DNA from: Vibrio sp. CDRSL-10 TSBA
GTDB taxonomy: Bacteria; Pseudomonadota; Gammaproteobacteria; Enterobacterales; Vibrionaceae
Assembly: GCA_039696685.1 (NCBI GenBank)
Contig: CP155565.1
Span: 1,432,259 to 1,496,258 of the forward strand
Direction of reading: 5' to 3'
DNA: 64,000 nucleotides
Shown: positions 39,359-51,531 of the stretch, one piece after another
Layout of the letters: each line of letters opens with the position of its first letter
How positions within the stretch are numbered: position 1 is the first letter of the stretch
Translations under genes and position numbers: made by a program
Notes under the pieces: generated by a model
The model's input: the letters and a program-made list of their open reading frames with translations, nothing else
The model's database searches: none
What the model was told of the DNA's origin: nothing

Positions 39359-40132
39359 ATGGCACAGAATAAAAAAGAGGGCCAATACGCCAGTCTGCTG
39401 TTTGACGATGTCGAGCAGATCAACCATGACCAGGATTACTGGTTTCAGCTGCGTGGTGATAACCCGAATGTACTGATTGACGCAGCCACCCCGCTGTTTG
39501 GTTTGTCTCTGCGCGTTCGTTCATTGTCGGAATGTCACAACATTGAGCAGATCTACAACCAGACCGTGGAAGAGATCAAAGCGATTGAGATTGAGCTCTC
39601 GGAGCAGGGATTCGAGCACGCGATTCTGATGGCTTACCGCTACATTTTGTGCGCATTTCTCGATGAGGCTGTCATGGGCACTGAATGGGGCGCCTCCAGC
39701 GTCTGGGCTGAACATTCGATGTTGTCGCGTTTTCATAACGAAACCTGGGGCGGTGAAAAGGTGTTTACCATTCTGGGTCGTCTGGAAGGTGAACCCAAGC
39801 GTTATCAAGCGTTGCTGGAATTTATCTATCAGTGTCTGGTGCTCGGGTTTGAAGGCAAATACCGCGTGATGGACGGTGGACAGGTCGAGCGTGAGCGTGT
39901 GATTAGCCGTTTGCATGATGTACTGGCCACTCTCGATGATGAAGAGCCGCAGGATCTGACTCGTGCGACGGATCATGTGGTGAAAGCGAAATACAAACTA
40001 AGCCGTGAAGTACCCCTGTGGTCCGTGTTTGCCGGATTCCTGGTGCTGTGGGTCGGCATCTTCCTTGGTTACAGCTATCTTCTGCATAGCAAATCAAGCG
40101 ACGTAATAACTCAATTAAATCAAATACTTTAA
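39359..40132 (+). CDS. tssL: T6SS inner-membrane protein TssL/VasF (DotU/IcmH)
   Basis: This encodes 257 residues. The cytosolic DotU domain (ATPLFGLSLRVRSL; YRYILCAFLDEAVMGTEWG; FHNETWGGEKVFTILGRL) is followed by one C-terminal membrane segment (VPLWSVFAGFLVLWVGIFLG, about residues 220-240). There is no OmpA-like peptidoglycan-binding extension. It forms the membrane complex with TssM and TssJ. Confidence 0.95.
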   Translation: MAQNKKEGQYASLLFDDVEQINHDQDYWFQLRGDNPNVLIDAATPLFGLSLRVRSLSECHNIEQIYNQTVEEIKAIEIELSEQGFEHAILMAYRYILCAFLDEAVMGTEWGASSVWAEHSMLSRFHNETWGGEKVFTILGRLEGEPKRYQALLEFIYQCLVLGFEGKYRVMDGGQVERERVISRLHDVLATLDDEEPQDLTRATDHVVKAKYKLSREVPLWSVFAGFLVLWVGIFLGYSYLLHSKSSDVITQLNQIL

Positions 40133-40156
40133 AAATTATAAGGCTAGGTGATCGCC

Positions 40157-42768
40157 GTGATCCGTATTGAACTCCCAACGTTGATTTCGAAATTAAATGC
40201 CCAAAGTAAACTGGCATTAGAACAAGCGGCGTCTTTGTGTATTGAACGTCAGCATCTGGAAGTGACGTTCGCCCATTTTTTAGATGTAGTGACAGATAAT
40301 CCTCTTTCTGACGTTCGACTGGTCATCAAACAGGCCGCTCTTGATGTCGAAGCGGTCAAACAGGCGGTAGCCTCCGGTTATGCTCGTGAACAGGCGCTGG
40401 ATACTTATCCGGCGTTTTCTCCGTTGCTGGTGGAACTGCTGCAAGAAGCGTGGCTGCTGTCGACCACTGAGCTGAATCAGACTGAACTGCGTTTCCGGCG
40501 CTATGCTGGTCGCGGCGCTGACTCAGGCCGATCGTTATCTGTCGCCACAACTGGCGTCTCTGTTGGCAGATGTTAACCGCGAAAGTCTGAAGAAACATTT
40601 TGATGCCATTGTGGCAGATTCAGCCGAAACCGCAGTGGATAAACCGGCTCAAGGCACAGCAGCGCAGGCACTGTCTGGTGCCACGTCACCGCTGGATAAA
40701 TACTGCACCAATGTGACCGAACAGGCGCGTAAGCAAGAACTCGATCCGGTACTGTGCCGTGAAAACGAGCTGAATCTGATGATCGATATCCTGTGTCGTC
40801 GTCGCAAAAACAACCCGATCGTCGTTGGTGATGCCGGTGTGGGTAAAAGCGCGATGATAGAGGGCCTGGCACTGCGCGTTGTGGCTGGCACGGTTCCGAC
40901 CCAATTACAGAAGGTTGAGCTGCTCTCTCTTGATCTTGGTCTGCTGCAAGCGGGCGCTTCCGTCAAAGGTGAGTTTGAGAAACGCCTGAAAGGCGTGATT
41001 GACGCGATCAAGAATGCGCCAAACCCGGTGATTCTGTTTATCGATGAAGCGCATACCCTGATTGGCTCTGGCAATCAGGAAGGCGGCAGTGATGCAGCTA
41101 ACCTCCTCAAGCCGGCGCTGGCACGTGGTGAACTGAGCACCATCGCGGCGACGACCTGGAAAGAATACAAGAAGTACTTTGAAAAAGATCCGGCTCTGAC
41201 CCGTCGTTTTCAGCTGGTTAAGCTGGAAGAGCCAAGCATTAATCAAGCGGTCGACATTTTACGTGGTCTGAATAGTGTGTATGAGAAAGCACACAACGTG
41301 TTGATCACTGATGAAGCGCTCAAAGCCGCTGCTGAGCTGTCGGCGCGCTACATTTCGGGTCGTCAACTGCCGGATAAAGCGATTGATGTGCTGGATACCG
41401 CGTGCGCGCGGATCGCGATTAATATGACGACGCCGCCAAAACGTCTGGCGCAGTTAGAAACTGCGTGTCATCAGCGTCAGCTGGAAATCGACATGCTGCA
41501 ACGTGCCCATTACCTCGGCCAGACGGCCGACTTAGGTCGCCTGGATGAACTGCGCTCGCAGGAGTTGGCGGATGAAGCAGAGAAGCAGACCCTGACCGAG
41601 AGCTGGCAACAGCAAAAACAGCGGGTTGAGACCATTATTGATCTGCGCGCGCAGTTGCTGGATCTGGCTAAACAGGATGATGTGGATCCAGAAACCCGTG
41701 ACGCTCTGCAAGCCGATCTGGAGTCTCATTATCTGGCTCTGCAAGCGATTCCGCATCAGGAAGTACTGATGCATGCGCAAGTTGACGCGGAGCAGATTGC
41801 CGAAGTGATCGCGGACTGGACCGGTGTGCCGGTTGATCAGATGAACAGCGATGAACTGCACAAAATCACCCATTTAACTGAGATCCTGGGCCGTTCGATT
41901 AAAGGCCAGGATATCGCCATTGAACGTGTGCATCGCAATCTGTTGACCGCGCGCGCTGATTTGCGCCGCCCTGGTCGTCCGAAAGGGGCGTTTCCTGCTG
42001 GTTGGCCCGAGCGGGGTTGGTAAAACGGAGACCGTGGTTCAGCTTGCAGAGCAGCTGTATGGCGGCAAACAGTTCCTGACCACCATCAACATGTCAGAGT
42101 ATCAGGAGAAGCATACCGTATCGCGCCTGATCGGCTCACCTCCAGGTTATGTCGGTTACGGTGAGGGCGGCGTGCTGACCGAAGCGATTCGTAAGATGCC
42201 ATATTCTGTCGTACTACTGGATGAAGTGGAAAAAGCGCACCCGGAAGTACTGAATATTTTCTATCAGGCGTTTGATAAAGGTGAGTTGGCCGACGGCGAA
42301 GGTCGTCTGATCGATTGTCAGAATATCGTGTTCTTCCTGACCTCAAACCTCGGCTATCAAACCATTGTCGATTATGCCGAGCAGCCTAAACAACTTGATG
42401 AAGCTTTGTATCCGGAACTGGCGGCCTTCTTTAAACCGGCTTTGCTGGCCCGCATGGAAGTGATTCCTTACAAACCGCTCAGCAAAGAGGTGCTGGCAGA
42501 AATTGTTAAGGGCAAACTAAACCGTCTGGAAAACTTGTTCCGTGACCGTTACAACGCTGAAGTGGTAATTGAAGAACGCCTGATTGACGAAATCCTTACT
42601 CGTGCGACACGCAGTGAAAACGGCGCGCGTATGCTCGAAGCCATCATCGAAGGCCAGCTGCTGCCGCCGGTATCTCTGGCATTGCTGAGCAAACTGGCTG
42701 AGCAGCAACCGGTACATCGCATTCACCTGGATGCGGTGGAGGGTGAATTTATCGGTGAGGTGGATTGA
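40157..42768 (+). CDS. clpV: T6SS AAA+ ATPase ClpV/TssH (two frame breaks)
   Basis: The corrected length is 869 residues from GTG 40157 ([13 protein letters not shown]), chosen over GTG 40148 for its family-like N-terminus and the TAGG behind it. It has a Clp N-domain, then AAA1 ([25 protein letters not shown]), a middle coiled-coil domain, and AAA2 ([23 protein letters not shown]). It disassembles contracted sheaths. Frames break at GTTTC 40491-40495 (GTTC gives [15 protein letters not shown]) and GTTTC 41990-41994 (GTTC gives [17 protein letters not shown], restoring Walker A). Confidence 0.96.
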
Positions 42769-42770
42769 GC

Positions 42771-44351
42771 ATGAGTAACTGGCTTACTTTCACTGCAGAC
42801 TTAGTCGGGCTGAGAAAACCGCAGCAGCTGGCTACTCAGTTTGTCAGCATTATCAGCCGGGAGCTGGGCTTATCCAATGCACTGCTGTTGTTGCCAAATG
42901 CCAATGGACGTCTGCTGGTCCCTCATGATGAACGCCTCAGCTATTCCTGGTCAGTGACGGATTTTGAAAATCCGTTCTCGCATGTACTGCAGTCTTCTAA
43001 AGCCATGCATCTGACTGCGGAAGAGTTGGTCTTCTGGCAATCGAACCGGACCTTCAGCCAGTTAGTGGCTAAGGTCGGGATGTTTGATTCAGTCTGGATT
43101 CAGCCGTTGCCGATGGGGCACCGTCACGTGCAATCCATTCTGGTACTGATGGGTGACAGCAGCGTGGTGGGTAAGATCTTTACCGATGAAGCGTTTCTGA
43201 AATTTATCGATGTGTTCTCGCAGCAATGGTCTTTGCTGCATGATATGGAACGCGAGGAGCAGACGCGCCTGGCGCTGAAAGAATCACTGTGCGATTTTGA
43301 ACGTGATTCTGCCCAGCGCGTGCTGGTTAAAGATCTGTCGCGCAAACTGATCGGCGACAGTGCCGTGATGCAAAAACTGCGCGAGCAGATCGTCAACGCT
43401 GCAAGTTCAAATCTGTCGGTAATGATCCAGGGTGAGACTGGTACAGGTAAGGAGCTGGTGGCCGAAGCGGTACACGATTTGTCGTCGCGCCAGCGCGCTC
43501 CGTTTGTCGCGATTAACTGTGCGGCGATTCCGGAAAACCTGCTTGAGAGCGAGCTGTTTGGTTACACCAAAGGCGCTTTCTCCGGTGCCGACAGTGATAA
43601 GCAGGGTCTGATCGCTCAGGCCAACGGCGGCACCCTGTTTCTGGATGAAATCGGTGATATGCCGCTGGCGCTGCAGGCTAAGCTGCTGCGCGTACTGGAG
43701 TCAAAAACCTTTCGTCCGGTGGGTGGGAAGCAGGAGATGACTTCCGATTTTCGCCTGGTGTCGGCAACCCACGTTAATCTGCTGGATCAGGTGCGTCGTA
43801 AAGCGTTTCGTCAGGATCTTTATTACCGACTGTTCCAATATCCGCTGACGCTGCCACGTCTGTCTGCTCGACTTGATGATATCGATCTGCTCAGTCAGCA
43901 CTTTGTCCATCAGTTTAATCAGCAGCATGGTAAGAACATCCGTGGCCTTCATTATCGTGCGCTTGATTGTCTCAAGCTGCACGATTTCCCGGGTAATGTA
44001 CGTGAACTCAAGCACTTGATTGAATTTGGTTGTGCCCAGACGGCAGAAGGTACCCAGGTTGAAGAACACTGTTTCACCGCGCGTATTGTGCCTGCGGCCA
44101 GTCCGGCTACCGCTTCGTCAATCGCACCAAGTGCCCCGGCCGATATCGCGTCAGACGACGTACCGGCATCCGAGCAGAATTTTAATGTGATTAACGATCT
44201 CAAGCAGGCGCTGAACGATTTTGAAGAAAAAATCATTCGCGAGCGTCTGAGTCATTTTTCCGGTGACCGCGCCAAAGCAGCGGAAAGCCTTGGTATTCCT
44301 AAACGTACCCTGGCTTATAAGTGCCAAAAGCTGGAGATCAAAGCGCTATGA
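42771..44351 (+). CDS. vasH: Sigma-54-dependent activator VasH of the T6SS
   Basis: About 526 residues from ATG 42771, just after the clpV stop. A GAF-like N-terminal sensor (about residues 1-190) precedes the AAA+ domain with Walker A GETGTGKE, the sigma-54 contact loop as GAFSGAD (usual form GAFTGA) and Walker [11 protein letters not shown]; a Fis-type helix-turn-helix ends the protein ([23 protein letters not shown]). It activates sigma-54 promoters of hcp and auxiliary T6SS loci elsewhere in the genome. The stop overlaps the vasI start (ATGA). Confidence 0.94.
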   Translation: MSNWLTFTADLVGLRKPQQLATQFVSIISRELGLSNALLLLPNANGRLLVPHDERLSYSWSVTDFENPFSHVLQSSKAMHLTAEELVFWQSNRTFSQLVAKVGMFDSVWIQPLPMGHRHVQSILVLMGDSSVVGKIFTDEAFLKFIDVFSQQWSLLHDMEREEQTRLALKESLCDFERDSAQRVLVKDLSRKLIGDSAVMQKLREQIVNAASSNLSVMIQGETGTGKELVAEAVHDLSSRQRAPFVAINCAAIPENLLESELFGYTKGAFSGADSDKQGLIAQANGGTLFLDEIGDMPLALQAKLLRVLESKTFRPVGGKQEMTSDFRLVSATHVNLLDQVRRKAFRQDLYYRLFQYPLTLPRLSARLDDIDLLSQHFVHQFNQQHGKNIRGLHYRALDCLKLHDFPGNVRELKHLIEFGCAQTAEGTQVEEHCFTARIVPAASPATASSIAPSAPADIASDDVPASEQNFNVINDLKQALNDFEEKIIRERLSHFSGDRAKAAESLGIPKRTLAYKCQKLEIKAL

Positions 44352-45004
44352 GCCGAGCAATGTTGTTAATGCTGGCAGGCTCGTCTCTGCTTGGCTTGTC
44401 AGGGATGGCCCGGGCAGAAACGGCGCAGCAGACTCTCGAAGCAGCCTCGCAGTGTGTGCAGGTCAACGCTCGTCTTGAGCGCCTGGCCTGTTTTGATCGC
44501 GTATTTGAAACGCCGGTAGAGGTGGCAATGCCAACCGCACAAAGTCATCTGCCGCCATCCTGGCAGCGTGCGATGCAGGCTGTGCAAAATAGTGATGAAA
44601 ACTGGACACTGACTACGGAAGGCGAGGGCAAAGGCAGCAATGCCTGGGTCACGCTGACCGCGCTCAACCAGAAGACCCGTTTTGCCGACAATGCGAAACC
44701 GGTATTGATGATGAGCTGTATCGATAACCTGAGCCGGGTTGAGCTGGCGTTGCCGAGCGGTGTTTCTGATGCGCGAATCGAAATCTCTGCGGCTGGCCTG
44801 GACCCGCAATATATGCGCAGTGACGACAGCGGTGTGTTGATGTCATCGGCGCGGGGCATGCCGGCGATCAGCATGATGAAATCAATGGCCGGACAATCGC
44901 GCTTGTTACTGCGTTCCAATGCGCCGTTTGCTGACGGGCTGCAGTTTGATACCGAGCCGTTGACCAATGCACTTAGTGCATTGCGTGAACGTTGTGGCTG
45001 GTAG
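44348..45004 (+). CDS. vasI: T6SS accessory exported protein VasI/TagO family
   Basis: This encodes 218 residues with a signal peptide (MLLMLAGSSLLGLSG, cut after ARA) and the family motif CVQVNARLERLACFDRVFE with two cysteines. VasI-type proteins are periplasmic; in V. cholerae the gene is part of the same cluster. The start ATG overlaps the vasH stop by 4 bp. Confidence 0.88.
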   Translation: MSRAMLLMLAGSSLLGLSGMARAETAQQTLEAASQCVQVNARLERLACFDRVFETPVEVAMPTAQSHLPPSWQRAMQAVQNSDENWTLTTEGEGKGSNAWVTLTALNQKTRFADNAKPVLMMSCIDNLSRVELALPSGVSDARIEISAAGLDPQYMRSDDSGVLMSSARGMPAISMMKSMAGQSRLLLRSNAPFADGLQFDTEPLTNALSALRERCGW

Positions 45005-45013
45005 GAGAAAAAG

Positions 45014-46421
45014 ATGGAATTGACCGAATACCGCCAGTCTGTCGCGCAGCCGATCCAAGGGGAAAGCCGGGTCGGTGAGCGTCTTATCGATGACCCGCTG
45101 TTTGATTTTGTTGAAGACCAAATGATGAAGGTCGGCTCACTTTCCCACGGTAGTGTGCAGTGGGATGAAGTTGAGCACAGCGTGGTCAAGCTGTTGAGTG
45201 AAAAAACCAAAGATATCAAATTGCTGGTTTACTTGCTGCAGTGCCTGCACAACCAGTTCACTGCCGCGCGTTTCATTCTCTCGTTTAACGTCATGACCGA
45301 TTTCATGGCGGAGTTCTGGGAAGAGAGTTATCCGGCGCCGGGTAAACGTGGCAATTTGCCGCGCCGTAAGTTTTTCAGCCAGATAGCGCAGCGCTTTGCC
45401 ATGGTCGTCGAAAAAGTCGACTTCAACCGTTTTGATGCCGCTGACCGCGAAGCGCTCGCGACAGCCGTCGATGGCTGGCAAAAAGTGATTGAAAGTCAGG
45501 GACTCAGCTCTGAGGCGGTCGATTTGGTGGTGCGCAGTATCACCAGTCAGTTACGTCAGGCCGAACAGCGCCAGCAAACACAGCCGGCGTCTGCACAGCC
45601 GGTTGCGGCTGCCGCGACAACGACAACACCGACCACCAGCAGCCCGTCACTGGCGATTGACAACTCAAGCGATAAAGCAGCCAAACAGACCTTGTTAAAA
45701 GTGGCGGACTTTCTTGCTGAGCAGGAGTTCGGGGTTGCGCTGTCGGTACGTTTACGTCGCTACGCTGTATGGGGAGCGATCACTTCGCTGCCTGACCATA
45801 AGGCAGACGGAGAAACCATGCTGCGTGGCATGCAGCAGGATCGAATCAAAGATTATCAGGATCAGATGCGTAATCCTGACCTGACGCTATGGCGCAAGGT
45901 TGAACAGAGCCTGACCTTGTCACCGTACTGGTTCGACGGACAGCTGATGAGCTTCAATATCGCGCGTAGCCTGGGCAAAGAGACCTGGTGCAGCGCGATT
46001 TTAGAAGAGACCGAGCAGTTTTTGCAGCGCATGCCGTCACTGTATGAACTTAAGTTCAAGGGCGGTGAGCCATTTGTGTCTGAAGAGGTGGAAGCCTGGC
46101 TGGCGCAAACTCAGCAGACGACAGAGACGCAAAGTGTCGGTGACTGGCAGGATAAACGTCAGGAAGCACTGACGCTGGCGAAAGAAGGTGGTATCGCGGT
46201 GGCTTTGTCGATGCTCAACGACGGACTGGTAGCGGCGACTGAGCCGAGAGACCAGTTCTACTGGCGCCTGCTGTCTGCCGACCTGATGCAGGCCAACCAT
46301 CTTGATGCCATGGCTCAGCAGCAGTACCAAACATTACATACACAAGTATCTGCTATGCAGGTGACCGACTGGGAAACCCTCGCTGGTGGAACAATTAGAA
46401 CGATATACAACGTCAGAGTAA
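45014..46421 (+). CDS. tssA: T6SS cap/assembly protein TssA/VasJ (one frame break at the C-terminus)
   Basis: The corrected length is 468 residues. The ImpA N-terminal domain (YRQSVAQPIQGESRVGERLIDDPLFDFVEDQMMKVGSL) starts the protein; an Ala/Thr-rich linker lies around residues 190-215; the C-terminal domain caps the growing tube. The frame breaks at GAAAC 46373-46377; reading GAAC gives VTDWEPSLVEQLERYTTSE and a stop at 46419-46421. AGGAG precedes the ATG. Confidence 0.93.
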
Positions 46422-46437
46422 ACGAAGGACACCATCC

Positions 46438-49400
46438 ATGTGGAGATTTATTGTTGGGTTAGTGAGAAGGCTTAAGCCAGGCATGCTGGCCGCATTACCT
46501 ATTTTGCTCGTCACCCTGTTCATATTACTGAACGTCGCGATTTGGTGGGCGGGACCGTGGTTAGAGGTTTTTGAAACCAAGCCACTCCAGTCTGTATTGT
46601 CGCGCGTGGTCGCCAGTGGCTTGTTCACTCTGGGCGCTCTGGCGTTATGGGGTTTGCTGCAGTGGCGTAAACTGCAAAACTATCAGGCACAGCAAAAGCG
46701 TGATGAACAACTGCGTCAGGACCCGATCCGGGTTTATGAAGAGCGCCAGGAAGTGGAACTGAACCAGGTCATGGTCAATATGCGCCAGAACCTGAACAAG
46801 CGTAACTACCTGTATTCCTTGCCTTGGTATCTGGTACTCGGGCTGGAAAATGCCGGTAAAACCAGTTTGATCAACCGCTCGGGGCAGAAGTTTGTCTTCT
46901 CTTCCGTCATGCGCGCCTCCGGACAGAAGAGCGAAAACCCGTATTCATTTGACTGGTGGATTGGTGATGAATCGGTTCTGATCGACCCGGATGGTGAACT
47001 GCTGACGCAGGGTAACCGCAGTGAAGATAACGATGGTGCGATGGAGCGCCGTCTGTGGCTGCATTTTGTTAAGTGGCTGGACCGTACCCGCAGTCGTCGA
47101 CCGCTCAACGGTATTGTGCTGGCGCTGGATGTGTCTCATCTGGCAACTGCGACGGCGTCTGAGCGTAAAGCTTACGCCAGCCTGCTGCGCGCGCGTCTGC
47201 GTGAGCTGATGGAGACGTTGTCAACGCGTCTGCCGGTCTACATTGCTCTGACCAAGCTGGACTTGTTGTATGGCTTTGAACCTTTCTTCAAGCACTATAC
47301 CAAAAGCCAACGTGAGGAAGTGCTGGGCTTTACTTTCTCGCTCGATTCAATCGACAACCTCGATAACTGGCTGGAAGAGTTTGGCAAAGACTACGCCGAG
47401 TTTGTGGAACGCATCAATAATGCGCTGCCACATGCGGTATCTGCGCCGATGTCACTGGAAGAGCGTAATGCGATTTACAGCTTTACCCGTCAGGTTTCGG
47501 GCCTGAAAGAGATTCTGGGTCAGTTTTTTCAGGATGCACTGGCCAGTGATCAGTTTTCTACCTCTGCTCTGGTGCGCGGCGCTTACTTTACCTCTGTGTA
47601 TCAGCAAGGCGTGCCGACCAACGCGTTTGATGATGCGGCATCGCGTCGCTACGGTTTGTCACATGCGGTCAATACTGCGCAGCGGGCGAAAAACTCAACC
47701 ATTTATTTCACGCAGAAGCTGTTCACCAACATTATCTATCCTGAGGCCGGTTTAGCGTCGGATAACTTCCGTATTGCGCGTCAGAAACGCCGTCTGATGG
47801 CGTTGTCTGTGATTACCGGTACTATCGCAACCTTACTCTTGGTGGGCAACTGGCACCGTAATTACCTTGCCAACGTAGAACATGCCAATGCCGTGCTGGC
47901 CAAGGTAAACCAATACCGGGATGAGTTCCCGTCTAAAGCGAGCTTGGCATCGCAGAAAGATGTGCTGGAACCGCTCAACAAAATTCGCGAAGCGACGCTG
48001 GAATTTGGCTTCTTCCGTGAAAAGCCAAAATACGTTTCAGATTTCGGACTGTATCAGGGACATACTATCGGCCCTATGGTCGAAGCAACCTATCTCAACC
48101 TGTTGGAAACCCGCTTCCTGCCGCTATTGATGGCTGACGTAGTGATGGATCTCAATCAGGCTCAGACCGACGAAGAAAAACTGGCGGTGCTGCGTGTGTA
48201 TCGCATGATGGTGGACAAGAGCGGCCGTTATCAGGATTACGTGATGGATTATTTCTCACGTTACTGGCAGCAGGAGTTTCTCGGGTCGTCGTGAAATTCA
48301 GGAAGAGTTGCTGGGCCACCTCGACTATGCGATGCGCCATACCGATCTGGCTGGTGAAAGCCTGCATGGCAACAAGGCGGCGACTAAGGTGATGAAACCT
48401 TATGAGCCGACCATTGCCAAGGTTCAGGCTGAACTGGGCAGCATGCCGAATGATCAGCGTGTGTACCGTAACCTCAAACTGAATGCACAGACGGTATTAG
48501 GCCCTGCGATTAACCTGCGTAATCTGGTGGGACCGGTCTTCGATGTGGTATTTGAAGAGCGCGTGATGAACAGCAGCAGCCTGTACATTCCGCAGATGCT
48601 GACTAAGCGTGGCTTTGAAGAGTACTTTATGCCGCGTTCTGAGTCGGTGTCTGAGCTGGCACTGATCGACAGCTGGGTTCTGGGGCAGTCTAAGTCCGCT
48701 CAGTTCAGTGAGGCGGACAAACAGGCACTGCGCAATAAGATTCGCGATCAATATGTCGCCGACTACACCAACACCTGGCGCGCAGCATTGAACGAAATTG
48801 ATGTGAAGTATTTCAGTGACATCAATGATGCCGTGGCGGTACTGGATAACCTGACCGGGAACATCGAGCCGATGCAGCGTCTGCTGCGCACGCTGGACAC
48901 CAATACTGAGTTGTATGCCTCTCTGCCGGATGATGATGCGGCGCAGCAAGCGCTGTTGCAAAGCCCGAAATACAAAGTGGCATCGATGATCGAGTCACCG
49001 TTTGCTGAGCTGAATGACATGCTTAAACCGGTGGGCGATAAACCGGCTTACATGAATGAAGTGCTGGCCTCGGTGGAAGAACTACAGAATTACCTGAAAG
49101 CGATTCAGACTGCTCCGGATGTCGGCACTGCGGCACTCGATGCGACCAAGGCACGGGTGAAACTGGTTAATGCGGATCCGATTTATACCCTGAAACGTAT
49201 CGCGTCCGGGCTGCCAAAACCGCTCGACAGCATGATTGCCAAAATTGCTGACGAAAGCTGGTATGTGATCAAACAAGAGGCGATCCGCCATCTGGAAGTG
49301 CGCTGGCATGATGATGTCTACAACACGTTCCAGCGTAAACTGGCGGGCCGCTATCCGTTTAATCCGAAGGCGAAAAAAGACGCATCGCTGCAGGACTTTG

Positions 49401-49985
49401 AAGCCTTCTTTGCGCCGAACGGTACACTGGATAACTTCTACAATAATCAGTTGCGGATGTTTATTGAAGAGAACATCACTGTGAATGACGGCGAAAATGC
49501 TCAGTCTTTGATTCGGAAAGATGTGCTTGGCCAGATCAAACAGGCACAGAAGATCCGCGATGCTTTCTTTAACCGCAAAGGCATTCTTGATGTCAGCTTC
49601 TCGGTTGAACCGCTGCGTCTGAGCGGCAACAAGCGCCGCAGTGTGCTCAATGTCGACGGTCAGTATCTGGCGTACAGCCATGGTCCGCGTGACAGTGTGG
49701 AACTGATTTGGCCAAACACCCTGCGTGATTCTGCGGTGTCTAAAGTGACGCTGGTTCCGACTCAGTCCAATATGTCACCACGTAGTATTGATATTCAGGG
49801 ACCGTGGGCGTTTCTTCCGTCTGCTGGACCAGGGTGATGTGGTGGCTGCCAGTGCAACTTCGGTGGACTATAAGTTTGATGTCGATGGCGGTGACATGAT
49901 CTACCGCATCAATTCAGAGGCGAACGCCAACCCGTTCACCGAGCGCTTGTTTAACTCGTTTAAGCTATCCAATACCTTGTATTAA
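46438..49985 (+). CDS. tssM: T6SS inner-membrane protein TssM/VasK (IcmF; two frame breaks)
   Basis: The corrected length is 1181 residues. Two membrane segments near the N-terminus (LAALPILLVTLFILLNVAIW; GLFTLGALALWGLLQW) and a third around residue 460 (MALSVITGTIATLLLVGNW) frame a cytosolic GTPase-like domain with the P-loop GLENAGKTS; the large C-terminal part is periplasmic and reaches TssJ. Frames break at GTTTC 48276-48280 (GTTC gives WQQEFSGRREIQEELLGHL) and GTTTC 49810-49814 (GTTC gives GPWAFFRLLDQGDVV). Confidence 0.96.
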
Positions 49986-50020
49986 AAAGTTTATTTTCGA
50001 TATTACTAACCTAATTAAGT

Positions 50021-50038
50021 GAGCGGGGTAACCCGCTC
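50021..50038 (+). terminator. Hairpin between tssM and vasL
   Basis: GAGCGGG and CCCGCTC pair around GTAA, followed by CCTTTATT. The T-run is weak, so it is more likely an attenuating or mRNA-processing hairpin within the operon than a full terminator. Confidence 0.5.
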
Positions 50039-50062
50039 CTTTATTCTGGGACTGAGCCGTAC

Positions 50063-51337
50063 ATGTCCAATATTTTGTTTATTGATAACGCCTACTACCG
50101 GGTTTGTGAACAGGTGGATGAGATTCGTCATCTCGATGAGTACCAAAAAGTAAGAGATGAGATCAATCGTCGTTTTAACCCATTGGCCGGGGCGACAGAC
50201 TGGGAACTGGTGCGCGATTGTTGTGACACTCTGGCCAGAAAGGCGGGGGTGGATCTGATGATGAGCGGCTACTTTGCGGTGGCGAGTCTGAAAACTCAGG
50301 GGCTGGCCGGATATGCCAACGGACTGGAATTACTCAGTGCCTGTCTCAACAGTCAGAACAAGCCGGACGCCAAGTATGCCAAGATGCACAAAGAGGTGCT
50401 GGACTGGGTGAATGGCAAAGTGGTGCCGGAACTGAAAGCCATTAAGCCCAACTATGAATCACTGCGTGATCTCTATCGTTGTGAGCGCTTGTGCGAACGG
50501 ATTCATCACCAGTTGGAGAAGCAGCAGCCGGATTACCCGGTTGATTTTGAAAGTGTCGGATTTGTGCTATTTGAACACATTGACCGGATTGAAACCCAGT
50601 ACCACAGCCTGGTGAAACGTCAGATGCAGCAGCAGGCTCAGGAGCCGCCGAAAGTGTTGCGCAGCTTGCATCGTAAATGGGTTGGCGCCGCATTTGTCCT
50701 CGGCGGTCTGCTGTTTGGTGCCGGAGTCTGGGCTTATCAGGTGTTGCCATGGTTCAGCCACAGTGATTATTCGGCTGAGGTGAAAGTGGCGACGCTAAAC
50801 AGCGACCAGGCTCTGCGTCAGTTCCAGCTTGATGTTTCCCCGGGCCAGGTAGCGCGCTGGAAAGAGGATCTGGTCGGGCTGTATCAGCACTCGATTGAGC
50901 GAAAAAGTGCCGCTTCAGTTGAACAGAGTAAGCGCGAAGCGATGCATGAGATGTCAGCGCTGATGGCGCTCTATCAGCAGGATCCTAAGGTGGCTGAATC
51001 GCAACAGGCATTTTCAGCCGCGCAGCAGGAGGCGCTGGAGCAAACCGATACTTTTGTGCAGCGTTTCGGTGAAATGCGTACCCGTATGGCCAACATTGCA
51101 CTGCTGGCAAAACGTGGCCGATGGAGCGAATTACAGCGTCAAACCAAATCGCTGGAAGATTTTGCCGTGAGTCTGTCACCGATTTATGGCCGGGTGGATT
51201 ACGTGCAGAGCCTGATTAAGCAGGGCGAGGTCGACGACGCCCGTAAGGAGTTGGACATCCTGAAACTGCGCCTCAATAACCTGAGCTGGACCATGGCCCA
51301 GCTGGAAGAAAATCTATCCGCAGACGTGGCGCGCTGA
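50063..51337 (+). CDS. vasL: T6SS accessory protein VasL (TssA-like N-domain)
   Basis: This encodes 424 residues. The N-terminal ~110 residues belong to the ImpA-related N-domain family shared with TssA (FNPLAGATDWELVRDCCDTLARKAGVDLMMSGYFAVASLKTQGLAGYANGLELL). A single membrane segment (WVGAAFVLGGLLFGAGVWAY, about residues 213-232) follows, then a coiled-coil-rich C-terminus. This matches VCA0121 in position and layout; related TagA/TssA2 proteins stop or brace the distal end of the sheath. Confidence 0.9.
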   Translation: MSNILFIDNAYYRVCEQVDEIRHLDEYQKVRDEINRRFNPLAGATDWELVRDCCDTLARKAGVDLMMSGYFAVASLKTQGLAGYANGLELLSACLNSQNKPDAKYAKMHKEVLDWVNGKVVPELKAIKPNYESLRDLYRCERLCERIHHQLEKQQPDYPVDFESVGFVLFEHIDRIETQYHSLVKRQMQQQAQEPPKVLRSLHRKWVGAAFVLGGLLFGAGVWAYQVLPWFSHSDYSAEVKVATLNSDQALRQFQLDVSPGQVARWKEDLVGLYQHSIERKSAASVEQSKREAMHEMSALMALYQQDPKVAESQQAFSAAQQEALEQTDTFVQRFGEMRTRMANIALLAKRGRWSELQRQTKSLEDFAVSLSPIYGRVDYVQSLIKQGEVDDARKELDILKLRLNNLSWTMAQLEENLSADVAR

Positions 51338-51531
51338 GAGCGTCACCTTCATCACACGGCGGGCAAAAAGTTGCGTATTGGGCAGCTTCTTGCTCCGTCG
51401 TGGCGGCAGATTGCCCTGATGATGAATTTTTAAATATAACTAACTGATTATTAATATAAATAGGTTTGGCATTACCCTTGCTGCAAACCCAGATTTGCAC
51501 ATTATCAACGGTCAGAGATAGGAATGGCAGG